A DNA stretch of 64,000 nt from Bog-756 sp052143895 (GCA_052143895.1 JBKQRT010000031.1:7530-71529); one strand, 5' to 3'. Counted from the stretch's first letter, positions 32,468 through 42,077 are shown. The notes: generated by a model not told the origin, from the sequence alone. Translations and numbers: made by a program.

Positions 32468-34027
32468 TCAGAGCAGCGGCGGGACGACGGCCTCGATCAC
32501 GCTCGGGCCCGGTGTGGCCAGGGCCCGCCCGAGCTCGTCGGCGAAGTCCTCTGCCGACTCGGCGCGAGCGGCGTGGAGGCCGAGCCCGCGGGCCAGCTGG
32601 ACGAAGTCGATGGATGGGTTGCCGAGGTCGAGCATGTCCCTGGCCCGGGGCCCGGCGTCGGCGCCGACCCGGTCGAGCTCCATGTTGAGCACCGCGTAGG
32701 AGTGGTTGTTGAGCAGGATGGTGGTGACGTCGAGGCCTTCCCTGGCCATCGTCCACCACGCCTGCACCGTGTAGAGCGCGCTCCCGTCGGACTCGAGGGC
32801 CACGACCCGGCGGTCGGGCGATGCCACGGCCGCCCCGACCGCCACCGGCAGCCCCTGACCGATGGCTCCCCCGGTCAGGCACAGCCAGTCGTGGGGAGGA
32901 CTGCCGGCGGTCGCCCCGGGTGCGAAGAGCCCCGAGGTGTTCCCCTCGTCGGAAACGACGGCTGCCTCGGGCAGCAGGGCACCGAGCGCCTGGCACACCG
33001 CCTGGGAGGTGAGCGCACCGGTGGGCAGCCCGGGGACGGCGGGCTGCTGGCGGGACCCCGACGCCACCGGTGCGCCGAGCGCGTCGGCGAGGGCGGCCAC
33101 GGCCGCCGCGAGGTCGTCGGCCGGTCCGGCCACCGGGTGCACGGCACAGCCCTCGGGCACCAGGTCGCTCGGCTTGCCGGGGTAGGCGAAGAACGACACC
33201 GGCGACCGGGCGTCGACCAGCACGAGGTGCCGCACCCCGTCGAGCTGCATGGCGGTGAACTCGGCGAGGTAGGCGAGGCGGTCGACCGCCGGCCGGCCCG
33301 CCCCTCGTTCCATGCGGGCGGGGAACGTCTCGGCCAGCAGCAGGGCCCCGGTGGCGGCGGCGATGTCGGCCAGCTGAGCGAGCGCCGCGCCCCGGCAGGC
33401 TCGACCGCCGATGAGGACGGCGGCTCGTTCACCGGACCGCAGGGCGGCGGCCGCGGTCGAGACCGCGCCCTCGTCGGGGGCGGCACCCCGCGGCGCCTCG
33501 TTCCGGGATCCAGTCGCCACCACCCCGCCCTCCGACCACGAGACGTCGGCCGGCAGGATGAGGGTCGCCACCGCGCCCGGGGGGCCCACGGCCGCGGCCA
33601 GCGCGGCACGGGCGTCGTCGCCCAGCCCCGCCGTCGTCTCGGACGTGCAGACGAAGGTCGACACGTTGCGGGCCACCGTCTCGATGTCCGACTGGAGCTG
33701 GGCGTCGTACCGGCGGTGGGTGGTGGCGTGGTCCCCCACGATGTTGACCACCGGGCTGTAGGCCCGGCGGGCGTTGTGCAGGTTGGCCAGACCGTTGCCG
33801 AGGCCGGGGCCCAGATGGAGCAGCGTCGCCGCCGGCCCGCCGGCCATCCGGGCGTAGCCGTCGGCGGCACCGGTGACCACGCCCTCGAACAGGCCGAGCA
33901 CGCCGTGCATGGCCGGGACGTCGTCGAGGGCGGCGACGAAGTGCATCTCGGACGTTCCCGGGTTCATGAAGCAGGTGTCGACGCCGTGGTCGACGAGTGT
34001 GCGGATGAGCGCCTGGGCTCCGTTCAC
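32468..34027 (-). CDS. TPP-dependent enzyme, acetolactate synthase large-subunit-like / benzoylformate decarboxylase-like
   Basis: A 519-residue thiamine-diphosphate enzyme. The PYR domain has TCFMNPGTSEMHFV and LFEGVVTGAADGYARM (Glu that activates TPP). The central domain is shortened. The PP domain has CLTGGAIGQGLPVAVG and ALESDGSALYTVQAWW with NNHSYAV (Mg/TPP motif; the usual first Gly is Ser). The starting GTG (34027, after AAGGAGC) overlaps the stop of the FAD oxidase, so the two are coupled. Although usually annotated as acetolactate synthase, no regulatory subunit or ilv genes are near. A 2-oxoacid decarboxylase or 2-hydroxyacyl lyase role fits the neighbour better. Confidence 0.82.
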   Translation of the reverse strand: MNGAQALIRTLVDHGVDTCFMNPGTSEMHFVAALDDVPAMHGVLGLFEGVVTGAADGYARMAGGPAATLLHLGPGLGNGLANLHNARRAYSPVVNIVGDHATTHRRYDAQLQSDIETVARNVSTFVCTSETTAGLGDDARAALAAAVGPPGAVATLILPADVSWSEGGVVATGSRNEAPRGAAPDEGAVSTAAAALRSGERAAVLIGGRACRGAALAQLADIAAATGALLLAETFPARMERGAGRPAVDRLAYLAEFTAMQLDGVRHLVLVDARSPVSFFAYPGKPSDLVPEGCAVHPVAGPADDLAAAVAALADALGAPVASGSRQQPAVPGLPTGALTSQAVCQALGALLPEAAVVSDEGNTSGLFAPGATAGSPPHDWLCLTGGAIGQGLPVAVGAAVASPDRRVVALESDGSALYTVQAWWTMAREGLDVTTILLNNHSYAVLNMELDRVGADAGPRARDMLDLGNPSIDFVQLARGLGLHAARAESAEDFADELGRALATPGPSVIEAVVPPLL

Positions 34028-35472
34028 CGGTGTGCTCCTTCGATGGGGTCCGGGTCGAAGATCGTCCCCGGGTTGAGGATCCCCACGGGGTCGAAGGCCG
34101 CCTTGATGCGGCGCATGAGGTCGAGCTTGACCGGGTCCTCGAGGTCGGCCAGGAGCGCCTTCTTCTCCGTTCCGATCCCGTGCTCCCCCGAGATGGCGCC
34201 CCCGAGTGCCAGTCCGGCGGCGACGATGTCGTGGAGGAGCTGGTGGCGCACCTCGCCGTCGGTCTGCCACACCGAGAGGTGGACGTTGCCGTCGCCGGCG
34301 TGGCCGCAGCCGATGACCAGCGACGAGGTGCCCTGGGCCAGCTCACCCACGGTCGCCAGGTACTCGGGGATCGTGGCCCGAGGGACCACCACGTCCACGA
34401 TGTCGTCGGCGCCGTTGGCCTTGGCCGCCCAGAACGCCCGCTCCCGGGCCTGGACCAGGTCGTCGCCGGCCCGGTCGGGCAGCACGTAGACGTCGAGCGC
34501 TCCGAGGCCGGCCAGCAGCTCGGCCACCGTCTGGACGTCCTCGTCGAGCCGGATCGGGTGGTGGTCCTCGAGCACGATGACCAGGTAGGCGAGGGCACGC
34601 TCCTTCACGGCCTCCTCGATGCCGAGGTCGATGCCGGCGTTGGCGGTCACGCCGGCCATCGAGAGGAGGTCGAGGTACTCGACCAGCAGGGGCCCCACCC
34701 CACTGGCCACCACCGGCGGCACGGCGGCGGTGATCTCCTCCAGGGTGGCGAACGGGGCCAGCAGGGTGGCGTGGTGCCCGGGGCGGGGGTGCAGGCGGAG
34801 GATGGCGCGGGTGACCAGGGCCAGTGTGCCCTCGGACCCGGTGACCAGCTGGGTGAGGTCGTAGCCACTGGTCGCCTTCACGAACCGGCCGCCGGCGACG
34901 ATGACCTCACCGGTGCCGAGGACCGCCTCGATGCCGAGGACGTGGTGGCGGGTCACGCCGTACTTGACCGCCCGCATCCCGCCGGCGTTGGTGGCCACGT
35001 TCCCGCCGATGCTGGCGGACTGCTCGCCCGGGAACACCGGGTAGACGAGCCCGTGGGGGGCCAGGGCCTCGTCGAGCTCGGCGAGGGTCACCCCGGGCTC
35101 GACCACGGCGACGCTGTTGGCCGTGTCGATCTCCAGGATGCGGTTCATCCGCTCGAAGGAGACCACCACCCCGCCGGCCACCGGGGTGCACCCACCGGCC
35201 AGTCCGGTCCCCGACCCTCGGGGGGTGAGGGGGAGTCGCAGGCGGGCGGCCGCCCGGACCACGGCGGCCACCTCGGCCGTGGAGCCCGGCCGGACGACAG
35301 CCAGGGGGCGGACCGGCGTGGCGTCGGGCGCCTCGTCGTGGGTGTCGTCCTCGTTGACCTCGGAGCCGACGTCGACGTGCGCGTCGCCCACGATGTCGGC
35401 CAGCACGGCGGCGACGTCCGGGGCGTCGGGCGGCCGTGCCTCGGTCGTGGCCCCGTCTCGTGCACCTACCAT
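34024..35472 (-). CDS. FAD-linked oxidase, GlcD / D-lactate dehydrogenase-like
   Basis: A 482-residue flavoprotein of the vanillyl-alcohol-oxidase superfamily. The PCMH FAD-binding domain includes LTPRGSGTGLAGGCTPVAGG, VEPGVTLAELDEAL, GEQSASIGGNVATNAGGMRAVKYG and GYDLTQLVTGSEGTLA. The C-terminal substrate domain has CGHAGDGNVHLSVW and GAISGEHGIGTEKK, the expected metal and active-site His residues. It should oxidise a D-2-hydroxy acid to the 2-oxo acid. ATG at 35472 follows GGGGGTGGCAG. Coupling with the TPP gene suggests oxidation followed by decarboxylation or lyase action. Confidence 0.87.
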   Translation of the reverse strand: MVGARDGATTEARPPDAPDVAAVLADIVGDAHVDVGSEVNEDDTHDEAPDATPVRPLAVVRPGSTAEVAAVVRAAARLRLPLTPRGSGTGLAGGCTPVAGGVVVSFERMNRILEIDTANSVAVVEPGVTLAELDEALAPHGLVYPVFPGEQSASIGGNVATNAGGMRAVKYGVTRHHVLGIEAVLGTGEVIVAGGRFVKATSGYDLTQLVTGSEGTLALVTRAILRLHPRPGHHATLLAPFATLEEITAAVPPVVASGVGPLLVEYLDLLSMAGVTANAGIDLGIEEAVKERALAYLVIVLEDHHPIRLDEDVQTVAELLAGLGALDVYVLPDRAGDDLVQARERAFWAAKANGADDIVDVVVPRATIPEYLATVGELAQGTSSLVIGCGHAGDGNVHLSVWQTDGEVRHQLLHDIVAAGLALGGAISGEHGIGTEKKALLADLEDPVKLDLMRRIKAAFDPVGILNPGTIFDPDPIEGAHR

Positions 35473-35551
35473 CTGCCACCCCCAGTCGGACCTGCCGACA
35501 CGCTACCGTCCGGGGACCGCCCGGGTCCGGGGGGATGGTGGGGATGGTGGG

Positions 35552-36433
35552 TCAGCTGGTGGCGCTGGCCCCCGCGCCCAGGACCTGGTTGGTGATGTCG
35601 TACACCTGCGAGGCGGGTGGTGCGGTGACGGTCACCGGGGTCCCGAAGTCGTAGAACCCGACCGTGATGGAGACCGAGGTGGCCGACGAGGTGGCGCTCG
35701 AGGCCGGCACGGTGATCTGGTACGACATCTGGGCGACCCGGCCCTGATCGTCGAGCCACACCTGCACCGGAAACGACGTCGTGTGGAGCTCCGACTCGAT
35801 CCGCTGCAGGGCCGCCTGGGCCCGGGCGTCCTTCAGCGCCGCCGCCTTGGTCAGGTCGACGGTGGCCCGGTACTCGGTGGTGGGGACGCCCCGGATCGTG
35901 GCCGGGCCGACCTCGGTGATCCCGTTGCTCGACACCGCCTCGAGGTACGAGAGGATCTGGGTCGACTGCTGGGACGAGTCCGACAGCTCGGACAGGCTGG
36001 CCCCGTACTGCGACGTGGTCAGCGTGTCGAGATCGATGGAGAGCCATGACTTGCCCGGCGGAAGCTCGGACTGAAGGGCACCCGGTGCCTGCAGGTAGAG
36101 CTCGGGGGGGATGACCCGAATGGAGAGGGACCCGAGGCTGGGAATGGTCAAGTCCATGGCCAGGTTCTGGCTGGCGAAGTCGATCCGCCCGTCGGCTGAG
36201 ATCGTCCGATTGGTGCCGCCGGTGCTCACGTTCTCGTCGAGCGAGATCCGGGCACTCCCGGCGGCGACCGTCTGGGTGTAGGCGGTGAGGACGGCGCCCG
36301 CCCCCGTCTGGGTGCCGGCGCTCGAGCCGGTCGCCTGGGTGCTGCTGCAACCGGCCAGGACTGCCAGTCCCAGCGTGGCGACCAGCGCGCCGACCACCCA
36401 CCGTGCGATCGGCCGTCGTTCCGTCCGCTCCAC
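35552..36433 (-). CDS. Lipoprotein, LppX/LprG-like beta half-barrel candidate
   Basis: A 293-residue lipoprotein. From the GTG at 36433 (after AGAGGTGG) the product starts MERTERRPIARW, followed by a hydrophobic helix and LAVLAGCSS, a clean lipobox. An ATG at 36478 is an alternative start. The rest alternates strands and has AVLTAYTQTVAAGSARISLD, GRIDFASQNLAMDLTIPS and VPTTEYRATVDLTKAA, in the style of LppX/LprAFG lipid-binding lipoproteins, but with lower similarity. It probably sits on the outer face of the membrane. It ends 79 bases upstream of the FAD oxidase start on the same strand. Confidence 0.7.
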   Translation of the reverse strand: MERTERRPIARWVVGALVATLGLAVLAGCSSTQATGSSAGTQTGAGAVLTAYTQTVAAGSARISLDENVSTGGTNRTISADGRIDFASQNLAMDLTIPSLGSLSIRVIPPELYLQAPGALQSELPPGKSWLSIDLDTLTTSQYGASLSELSDSSQQSTQILSYLEAVSSNGITEVGPATIRGVPTTEYRATVDLTKAAALKDARAQAALQRIESELHTTSFPVQVWLDDQGRVAQMSYQITVPASSATSSATSVSITVGFYDFGTPVTVTAPPASQVYDITNQVLGAGASATS

Positions 36434-36641
36434 GCTCCACCTCTCCGCCGCACGTCGACTGGTCGTTCGCACGATCATCTCCCTCTGCCCGTCACCACGA
36501 TGGTAGTGGCGGGGGTGCGACGGGCAACAGACCGCCGGCACCCGCAAGCAGCCGTCCGGCTCCGCTACGTTGCGGATGACGGCGGGCCGGTTTCCGCCGG
36601 CGGTCGGCCGGTGAGACCGGCCCGGACGGAGAGGAGCCGGC

Positions 36642-37064
36642 ATGGGCAGCCAGTCGAACAAGGAGCGGGTGCGGGACTTCTGGGACGCGCTGTACGCCCG
36701 GGACTGGGACGCCATCGCCAGCTTCTTTGCCCAGGACAGCGAGTACACCGATGTCCCCTCCCCGGCCGACGATGTGGCCCACGGCCCGGACCGCATCGTG
36801 GCTCGCCTTCGCCTCGGCCTCGAGCGCATCGCGGGCTACGAGCACGACCTGCGTCTGATGGTGGCTGAGGACGACACGGTGGTCACCGAGCACGCCGAGA
36901 CCTGGCACTGGCACACCGGCGAGCAGGTGACGCTCCCGTTCGTGTCGGTCCACGAGCTCCGTGACGGCTCCATCGTCCGGTGGTGGGACTACTGGGACCT
37001 GCAGACGCTCATGAACGCCGCCCCCGGGTGGTGGATCGAGCACATCTCGCGGGGGTACGCGTGA
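36642..37064 (+). CDS. SnoaL-like / limonene epoxide hydrolase-type small protein
   Basis: A 140-residue NTF2-fold protein: RVRDFWDALYARDWDAIASFF, DVAHGPDRIVARL, VVTEHAETWHWHTGEQVTLPFVSVHELRDGSIVRWWDYWD. The arrangement resembles the protein at 10775-11161, with WDYWD in place of RDYFD. ATG at 36642 is preceded by GAGAGGAGCC. It could be a nuclear-transport-factor-2-like isomerase, hydrolase or binding protein. Divergent from the lipoprotein gene. Confidence 0.7.
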   Translation: MGSQSNKERVRDFWDALYARDWDAIASFFAQDSEYTDVPSPADDVAHGPDRIVARLRLGLERIAGYEHDLRLMVAEDDTVVTEHAETWHWHTGEQVTLPFVSVHELRDGSIVRWWDYWDLQTLMNAAPGWWIEHISRGYA

Positions 37065-37089
37065 GGACGCATGCGCGTGAGGATGCGCC

Positions 37090-38700
37090 TCAGCTCTCGA
37101 ATCCGTAGACCCCCCGGGCGTACGTGTCGACCTTGTGGGCGGGCAGCCGCAGCCAGATGGCGGTGAAGTAGACGACGAGGCTCCAAGCCGCCACCACCAG
37201 CATGTCCCAGTAGAAGGGGATGACGGACCGGCCGCCGCCGAACTGGCCCAGATAGGAGATGAAGGTCATGACCACCAGGTAGGGCCAGAGCCAGATGGCC
37301 GCCGCCCAGTCCATGGGGGACCGGACCGGGTTGGCGTGGGTGATGCGGGAGATCCCCATCAGGACGTACCCGAGGACCACCGCCACCATCAGCTTCCAGT
37401 CGACCTCCCACCCGCTCCAGTAGATGATGAAGCTGGCCGAGACGAACGAGGCGGGGGCGAGGACCGGCCCCCACGGCAGGCGGTAGGGCCGCTCGGCGCG
37501 GGGCTTCTGAAGGCGCAGTGCCCCGAGGGCCAGCGGGGCACCGGCGTACATGAGGACGGTGGCCGAGGTGATGAACCCGACCAGGCTCTGCCACCCAGGG
37601 AACGGGAGGAAGAGCAGGAGTCCCATGAGGAAGGTGAAGATGAGCCCGAACACGGGAACATTGGACTTCGCCGTCGTCCGCTCGAAGATGGACGGGACGT
37701 GCCCGTTCTTGCTCATGCCGAAGGTGATCCGGCTGGTGGTGGTGGTGTAGATGAGACCGGAGCCCACCGGGGCGATGATGGCGTCTGCGTAGAGGATGTA
37801 GGCCAGCCAGCTCAAGCCGAGGATCTTGGCTAGTCCGGCGAAGGGTCCGAAGATCCCGGTGAAGCTGACGTTGGCCCAGCCGTGGGCCAGGGCACCGTGG
37901 GGCAGGGCGCCGATGAACACCACCTGCAGCAGGGTGTAGATGGTGGCGCCGAGCAGCATGGAGAAGATGACCGCCCGGGGCATGTCGCGCTGCGGATTGC
38001 GGCTCTCGCCTCCCAGCTGGACCGCCTGCTCGAAGCCGACCAGCGCGAACACCGCACCACCGGCGCTGACGGCGGTGAGCACGCCCCGCAGACCGTAGGG
38101 GGCGAACCCGGCGCTGGTGAAGTTCGACGTGTCGAAGTGGGTGACGAAGAGCACGACGATGGTGAGCGTAGGGATGATCACCTTCCAGGTGGTGATGGCG
38201 CTGTTGGCCCGGACGAGGAAGCGGACCCCGAACAGGTTGATGGTGACGAACACGGCCATGAGGACCACCGCGACCAGGTAGCCGGTGCCGGTCAGGACCA
38301 CCGTGCCATGGACCGTACGGGTCAGGCCGTGCACGTAGTTCGACGAGTACTGGATGGCCGCCTCGACCTCGATGGGGGCGGTGCCCACCGCCTGCAGCCA
38401 GGAGAACCACCCGAACGACGCCCCGGCCAGTCCGCCGAAGGCGTAGTAGGGGAACCGGGTGGTCCCGCCACTGACCGGGAACATCCCGCCGAGCTCGGCG
38501 TGCACCAGCGCCAACAGGATGACCGCCACCGATCCGATGAGCCAGGCGATGATGGCCGCCGGCCCACCGATGGTGGCGACGAACAGCGCGCCGAACAGCC
38601 ACCCGGAACCGATGATCGAGCCCTCTGATGTGAGCAGCAGCCCGAAGAAGCCGACGTTGCGGGTGAGCCCGTCGCCACTCGAGACCGCGGCCTGCTCCAT
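37090..38700 (-). CDS. APC-family amino acid/polyamine permease
   Basis: A 536-residue membrane protein with about 12-14 hydrophobic helices. LLTSEGSIIGSGWLFGALF matches the substrate-binding helix 1 break (GSG) of the amino acid-polyamine-organocation family. VGFEQAVQLGGESRNPQRDMPRAV is the helix 6 and loop region typical of these transporters. The ATG at 38700 follows GAAGGG at five bases. Substrate undetermined; amino acids or amines are likely. It converges on the SnoaL-like gene. Confidence 0.85.
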   Translation of the reverse strand: MEQAAVSSGDGLTRNVGFFGLLLTSEGSIIGSGWLFGALFVATIGGPAAIIAWLIGSVAVILLALVHAELGGMFPVSGGTTRFPYYAFGGLAGASFGWFSWLQAVGTAPIEVEAAIQYSSNYVHGLTRTVHGTVVLTGTGYLVAVVLMAVFVTINLFGVRFLVRANSAITTWKVIIPTLTIVVLFVTHFDTSNFTSAGFAPYGLRGVLTAVSAGGAVFALVGFEQAVQLGGESRNPQRDMPRAVIFSMLLGATIYTLLQVVFIGALPHGALAHGWANVSFTGIFGPFAGLAKILGLSWLAYILYADAIIAPVGSGLIYTTTTSRITFGMSKNGHVPSIFERTTAKSNVPVFGLIFTFLMGLLLFLPFPGWQSLVGFITSATVLMYAGAPLALGALRLQKPRAERPYRLPWGPVLAPASFVSASFIIYWSGWEVDWKLMVAVVLGYVLMGISRITHANPVRSPMDWAAAIWLWPYLVVMTFISYLGQFGGGRSVIPFYWDMLVVAAWSLVVYFTAIWLRLPAHKVDTYARGVYGFES

Positions 38701-38858
38701 GCGCACCCTTCGTCCGGTCGTTCGTCCTCGGACGGGGCCCGGAGGGCGGAACGTTGGTTGGCGAAGCTACCGGACACCACCCGTGGCGAAGCGGATGGTC
38801 GAGGTGATGAGACCGGGTCCGGCCCGTGGGGCCCGCAACGGCCCCGGCCGGCGCGACC

Positions 38859-39479
38859 TCAGGACCGGTCGCGGAGCCAGTCGGCGAGGTGCGGTGCTTC
38901 GTCCCCGATGGTGGTCTCCTCGCCGTGACCGGTCAGCGTGCGTGTCTCGGGCGGCAGTACCAGCAGGCGGTCACGGATCGACTCGATGAGGGTGGGGAAG
39001 TCCGAGTAGCTGCGGCCGGTCGCCCCAGGGCCTCCCTTGAACAGGGTGTCCCCCGAGAAGAGGACTCCGCCGGCGCGGTCGTAGAGGCAGCAGCCCCCCG
39101 GCGAGTGTCCCGGTGTGTGGATCGCCTCGAGCCGCGTCCCCCCGGCGACGAAGATCGTCCCGTCGGCCAGGGACCGGTCCGGTGGACGTCCCGGATGGAC
39201 CGCCTGCCACAGCATGAGGTCGGCGGGGTGCAGCCAGACCGGGGCGCGGAGCATGTCGGCCAGTGCCACGGCGGCGTCGATGTGGTCGTTGTGGCCGTGG
39301 GTGGCGACGATCGCCACCGCGTGCCGGTCCCCGACGGCGGCGGCGATCGGACGGTGGTCGTGGGCGGCGTCGACCACCACCACCTCGTGCTCGTCGCCCA
39401 CGATCCAGACGTTGTTCTCGACCTCGAACTCCTCGACGTCGAGCGAGAAGATGCCGGACGTGACCACCCGCTCGATCAC
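38859..39479 (-). CDS. MBL-fold metallo-hydrolase (glyoxalase II-like) coupled to mscR
   Basis: A 206-residue metallo-beta-lactamase fold enzyme. The zinc motif is THGHNDHID (HxHxDH with Asn in the second variable position). Further ligands are in IHTPGHSPGG and LFSGDTLFKGGPG, then LTGHGEETTI. It starts at GTG 39479, overlapping the stop of mscR (GTGA). In actinobacteria such hydrolases next to mycothiol-dependent formaldehyde dehydrogenase are thought to hydrolyse the S-formylmycothiol thioester, which fits the order here. Confidence 0.82.
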   Translation of the reverse strand: MIERVVTSGIFSLDVEEFEVENNVWIVGDEHEVVVVDAAHDHRPIAAAVGDRHAVAIVATHGHNDHIDAAVALADMLRAPVWLHPADLMLWQAVHPGRPPDRSLADGTIFVAGGTRLEAIHTPGHSPGGCCLYDRAGGVLFSGDTLFKGGPGATGRSYSDFPTLIESIRDRLLVLPPETRTLTGHGEETTIGDEAPHLADWLRDRS

Positions 39480-40564
39480 CGGACGACCACCACCGAGCGC
39501 AGGACCTCGCCGCGCTCCATCCGGTGGAAGGCCTCCTCGACGTCGCCGAGCTCGATGGTCTCGGACACGAACCGGTCCAGATCGAGCCGTCCCTGGAGGT
39601 GGAGGTCGACCAGCATCGGGAAGTCCCGCGACGGAAGGCAGTCGCCGTACCAGCTCGGCCGCAGCTGCCCGCCCCGACCGAAGAAGTCGATCATCGGGAG
39701 ATCGATCCGCATGTCCGGGGTGGGCACCCCGACCTGGACGAGGGTGCCGGCCAGGTCGCGTGCGTAGAAGGCCTGGGCCATCACCGTGGGACTGCCGACC
39801 GCCTCGATGCAGACGTCGGCACCGTTCCCGTCGGTGAGGTCCTGCACGGCGGCCACGACGTCAACGGCGGAGGCGTCGACCACGTCGGTGGCGCCGAACT
39901 CGCGGGCCAGGGCCAGCTTGCCCGGGTCGAGATCGACGGCGATGATCCGGGACGCCCCGGCCAGGCGGGCCCCGGCCACCGCCGCACACCCCACCCCGCC
40001 GCAGCCGAACACCGCCACCGAGTCGCCCGGCCCGACCTCCCCGGTCAGCATGGCCGCCCCCAGGCCGGCCATCACACCACAGCCCAGGAGACCGACCGCC
40101 TCAGGCCGGGCCGCGGGATCGACCTTGGTGCACTGGCCGGCGGCCACGAGCGTCTTCTCGGCGAAGGCCCCGATGCCGAGGGCGGGCGTGAGCGGCGTCC
40201 CGTCGGCCAGGGTCATGTGCTGACGGGCGTTGTGTGTGTCGAAGCAGTACCAGGGCCGACCGCGGCGGCAGGAGCGGCACTGCCCGCACACCGCCCGCCA
40301 GTTGAGGACCACGAAGTCCCCCGGCGACACCGAGGTCACCCCGTCCCCGACGGCCTCGACGATGCCGGCCGCCTCGTGCCCGAGCAGGAAGGGGAAGTCG
40401 TCGTTGATGCCACCTTCCCGGTAGTGGAGGTCGGTATGGCACACACCGCACGCCTGCACGTGGACGACCGCCTCCCCGGGGCCCGGGTCGGGCACGGTGA
40501 TGGTCACCACCGACACGGGTTCCCTCTTGGCCATCGCCACGACTGCACGGACCTCGGACGCCAT
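39476..40564 (-). CDS. mscR: S-(hydroxymethyl)mycothiol dehydrogenase (NAD/mycothiol-dependent formaldehyde dehydrogenase)
   Basis: A 362-residue zinc-dependent medium-chain alcohol dehydrogenase. Catalytic zinc ligands are in QACGVCHTDLHYREGGIN and LGHEAAGIVE. The structural zinc Cys residues are in CGQCRSCRRGRPWYC. AVFGCGGVGCAAVAGARLAG binds NAD. The segments PALGIGAFAEKTLVAAGQ and LLGCGVMAGLGAAM are typical of the mycothiol-linked enzyme that oxidises formaldehyde-mycothiol adducts. ATG at 40564 follows GAGGAGGGC. It forms a coupled unit with the MBL hydrolase. Its presence implies mycothiol and hence an actinobacterium. Confidence 0.88.
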   Translation of the reverse strand: MASEVRAVVAMAKREPVSVVTITVPDPGPGEAVVHVQACGVCHTDLHYREGGINDDFPFLLGHEAAGIVEAVGDGVTSVSPGDFVVLNWRAVCGQCRSCRRGRPWYCFDTHNARQHMTLADGTPLTPALGIGAFAEKTLVAAGQCTKVDPAARPEAVGLLGCGVMAGLGAAMLTGEVGPGDSVAVFGCGGVGCAAVAGARLAGASRIIAVDLDPGKLALAREFGATDVVDASAVDVVAAVQDLTDGNGADVCIEAVGSPTVMAQAFYARDLAGTLVQVGVPTPDMRIDLPMIDFFGRGGQLRPSWYGDCLPSRDFPMLVDLHLQGRLDLDRFVSETIELGDVEEAFHRMERGEVLRSVVVVR

Positions 40565-40713
40565 GGTGCCCTCCTCGTCGGCTCGGGCCCAAAGTGTGAC
40601 ATGCGGTCCCGCCGGGGTGGGGGCCGTCCAGCACCGACAGACGCCATCCTGTCGGCAGGATCTCACGCTCGGTGCCGATCGGTCCGGGATCCGGGGCACT
40701 CCGCAGAATCTTC

Positions 40714-40743
40714 TTGACATCGCGAAGTATCCCGCCTTAGGGT
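40714..40743 (+). promoter_or_regulatory. Strong sigma70-like promoter for the PstS-like gene
   Basis: TTGACA (40714-40719, a perfect -35) is followed after 18 bases by TAGGGT (40738-40743). The -10 overlaps a small palindrome GGGTtACCC (40740-40748), a possible operator. The 295-bp gap 40565-40859 is otherwise non-coding and AT-richer than its neighbours around 40720-40780. The transcript would begin about 110 bases before the GTG at 40860. Confidence 0.6.
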
Positions 40744-40859
40744 TACCCAAGTAAGCCAGTAGGTTTTATCGGATATGGGCAGGGCCCTCCGGAAGGTCGT
40801 CCGTCCTGGCGCCAATCGAGCCACGCAACGCCAATCGATCCACACAAGGAGCACTTCCA

Positions 40860-42077
40860 GTGAAAGCATTCCTGCGTCGTCGCAGCATCCGGGTCATCGC
40901 CGCCCTGGCGGTGGTCAGCGGCACGGCCGGCCTGGCCAGCGTGACCGCCCTCACCTCCTCGGCCCAGGCCGACCCGTCCTTCGTCTCGGGGTACGCCGGC
41001 GTGGGTGCCGACGTCACCCAGGACCTCTACGCCGCCCTCGGGGGCGCCTCGGTGGCCCCGCCGTCGTCCACCACCACCTTCTTCACGCCGCTGCACAGCT
41101 CGGCGACCACCAACAACAAGATCATCAACTCCTTCGACGCCGACCCGGCTGGCGGCTCGACCACCGCCCCGGGGTGCGTCACCACCAAGCTCGGCGGCCC
41201 GTCGTTCGACCGGCCCAACTCGAGCACGGCCGGCATCGCCGCCCTCCTGGCCGCCGTCAACGGCACCGGTTGGGAGAACTCGTCGGCCTCCTGCACCAAC
41301 GCCCCGGTCAACGTGACCGGCCAGATCGACTTCGCCCGGTCGGCCCGCGGGCCCAAGTCGGGCGGGACCACCCTCACCTTCATCCCCTTCGGCCGGGACG
41401 CGGTGGCCGTGGCCTACTACGACCACAGCACCGGCCACCTGGCCTCACTGACCACGGCCGAGCTGACCACGCTCTACTCGAGCAGCACCGGCACCTCCAC
41501 CATCAACGGTGACACGGTCAAGGCGTGCCTGACCCTCTCGGGCTCCACCCCCCGCTCCAACCTGGAGACGGCCATCGGGGTGTCGGACTCGACGGCCAAC
41601 ACCGCCGCCACCGCCGCCGGCTGCAACCAGATCGAGCAGAACAACGCCAACGACTTCTACACCTTCGCCTCGACGCTGCCAGCCGGCACCGATGCGGTAA
41701 TCCCGATCTCCTCGGGCAGCTGGATCGGACAGGCCAACGGCGTCGGCTACGACCGCTCGGCCACCGCCCGAGCCAACGGCGTGGACCTCGCCGCCATCGA
41801 CTCGCTGCCCAAGCCCTACACCGGCTCCGCACCGACCGAGGCGCCGAACACGACCTACTACCAGAGCACCCAGTACGGCTACAACATCTATACGGTGCTG
41901 CCGACCTCCAAGCTGTCCGGCTTCACCGGCGACGCCGCCCTCGAGAGCCTGTTCGTCGGATCGAGCTCGGTCCTCTGCTCCACGACCTACCAGAACGAGG
42001 TCCACCTGTTCGGCTTCGACAGCCTGGTCGGGACCGAGGGCACCTGCGGCTCCACCAGCACCACCGGCAACAGCTGA
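40860..42077 (+). CDS. Secreted PstS-like substrate-binding protein
   Basis: A 405-residue exported protein. GTG 40860 follows AAGGAG (40846-40851). Residues 1-37 form a twin-basic signal peptide ending SSAQA/DPS. The mature part starts VSGYAGVGADVTQDLYAAL and later has DFARSARGPKSGG, TFIPFGRDAVAVAYYDH and a Thr-containing SLTTAELTTLYSS loop. This is the usual order of a PstS-type phosphate-binding fold in Gram-positives. It is not a lipoprotein and no pst permease genes are near, so it may be a wall-associated or free ligand-binding protein. Only 82 bases separate it from the next secreted protein. Confidence 0.7.
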   Translation: MKAFLRRRSIRVIAALAVVSGTAGLASVTALTSSAQADPSFVSGYAGVGADVTQDLYAALGGASVAPPSSTTTFFTPLHSSATTNNKIINSFDADPAGGSTTAPGCVTTKLGGPSFDRPNSSTAGIAALLAAVNGTGWENSSASCTNAPVNVTGQIDFARSARGPKSGGTTLTFIPFGRDAVAVAYYDHSTGHLASLTTAELTTLYSSSTGTSTINGDTVKACLTLSGSTPRSNLETAIGVSDSTANTAATAAGCNQIEQNNANDFYTFASTLPAGTDAVIPISSGSWIGQANGVGYDRSATARANGVDLAAIDSLPKPYTGSAPTEAPNTTYYQSTQYGYNIYTVLPTSKLSGFTGDAALESLFVGSSSVLCSTTYQNEVHLFGFDSLVGTEGTCGSTSTTGNS

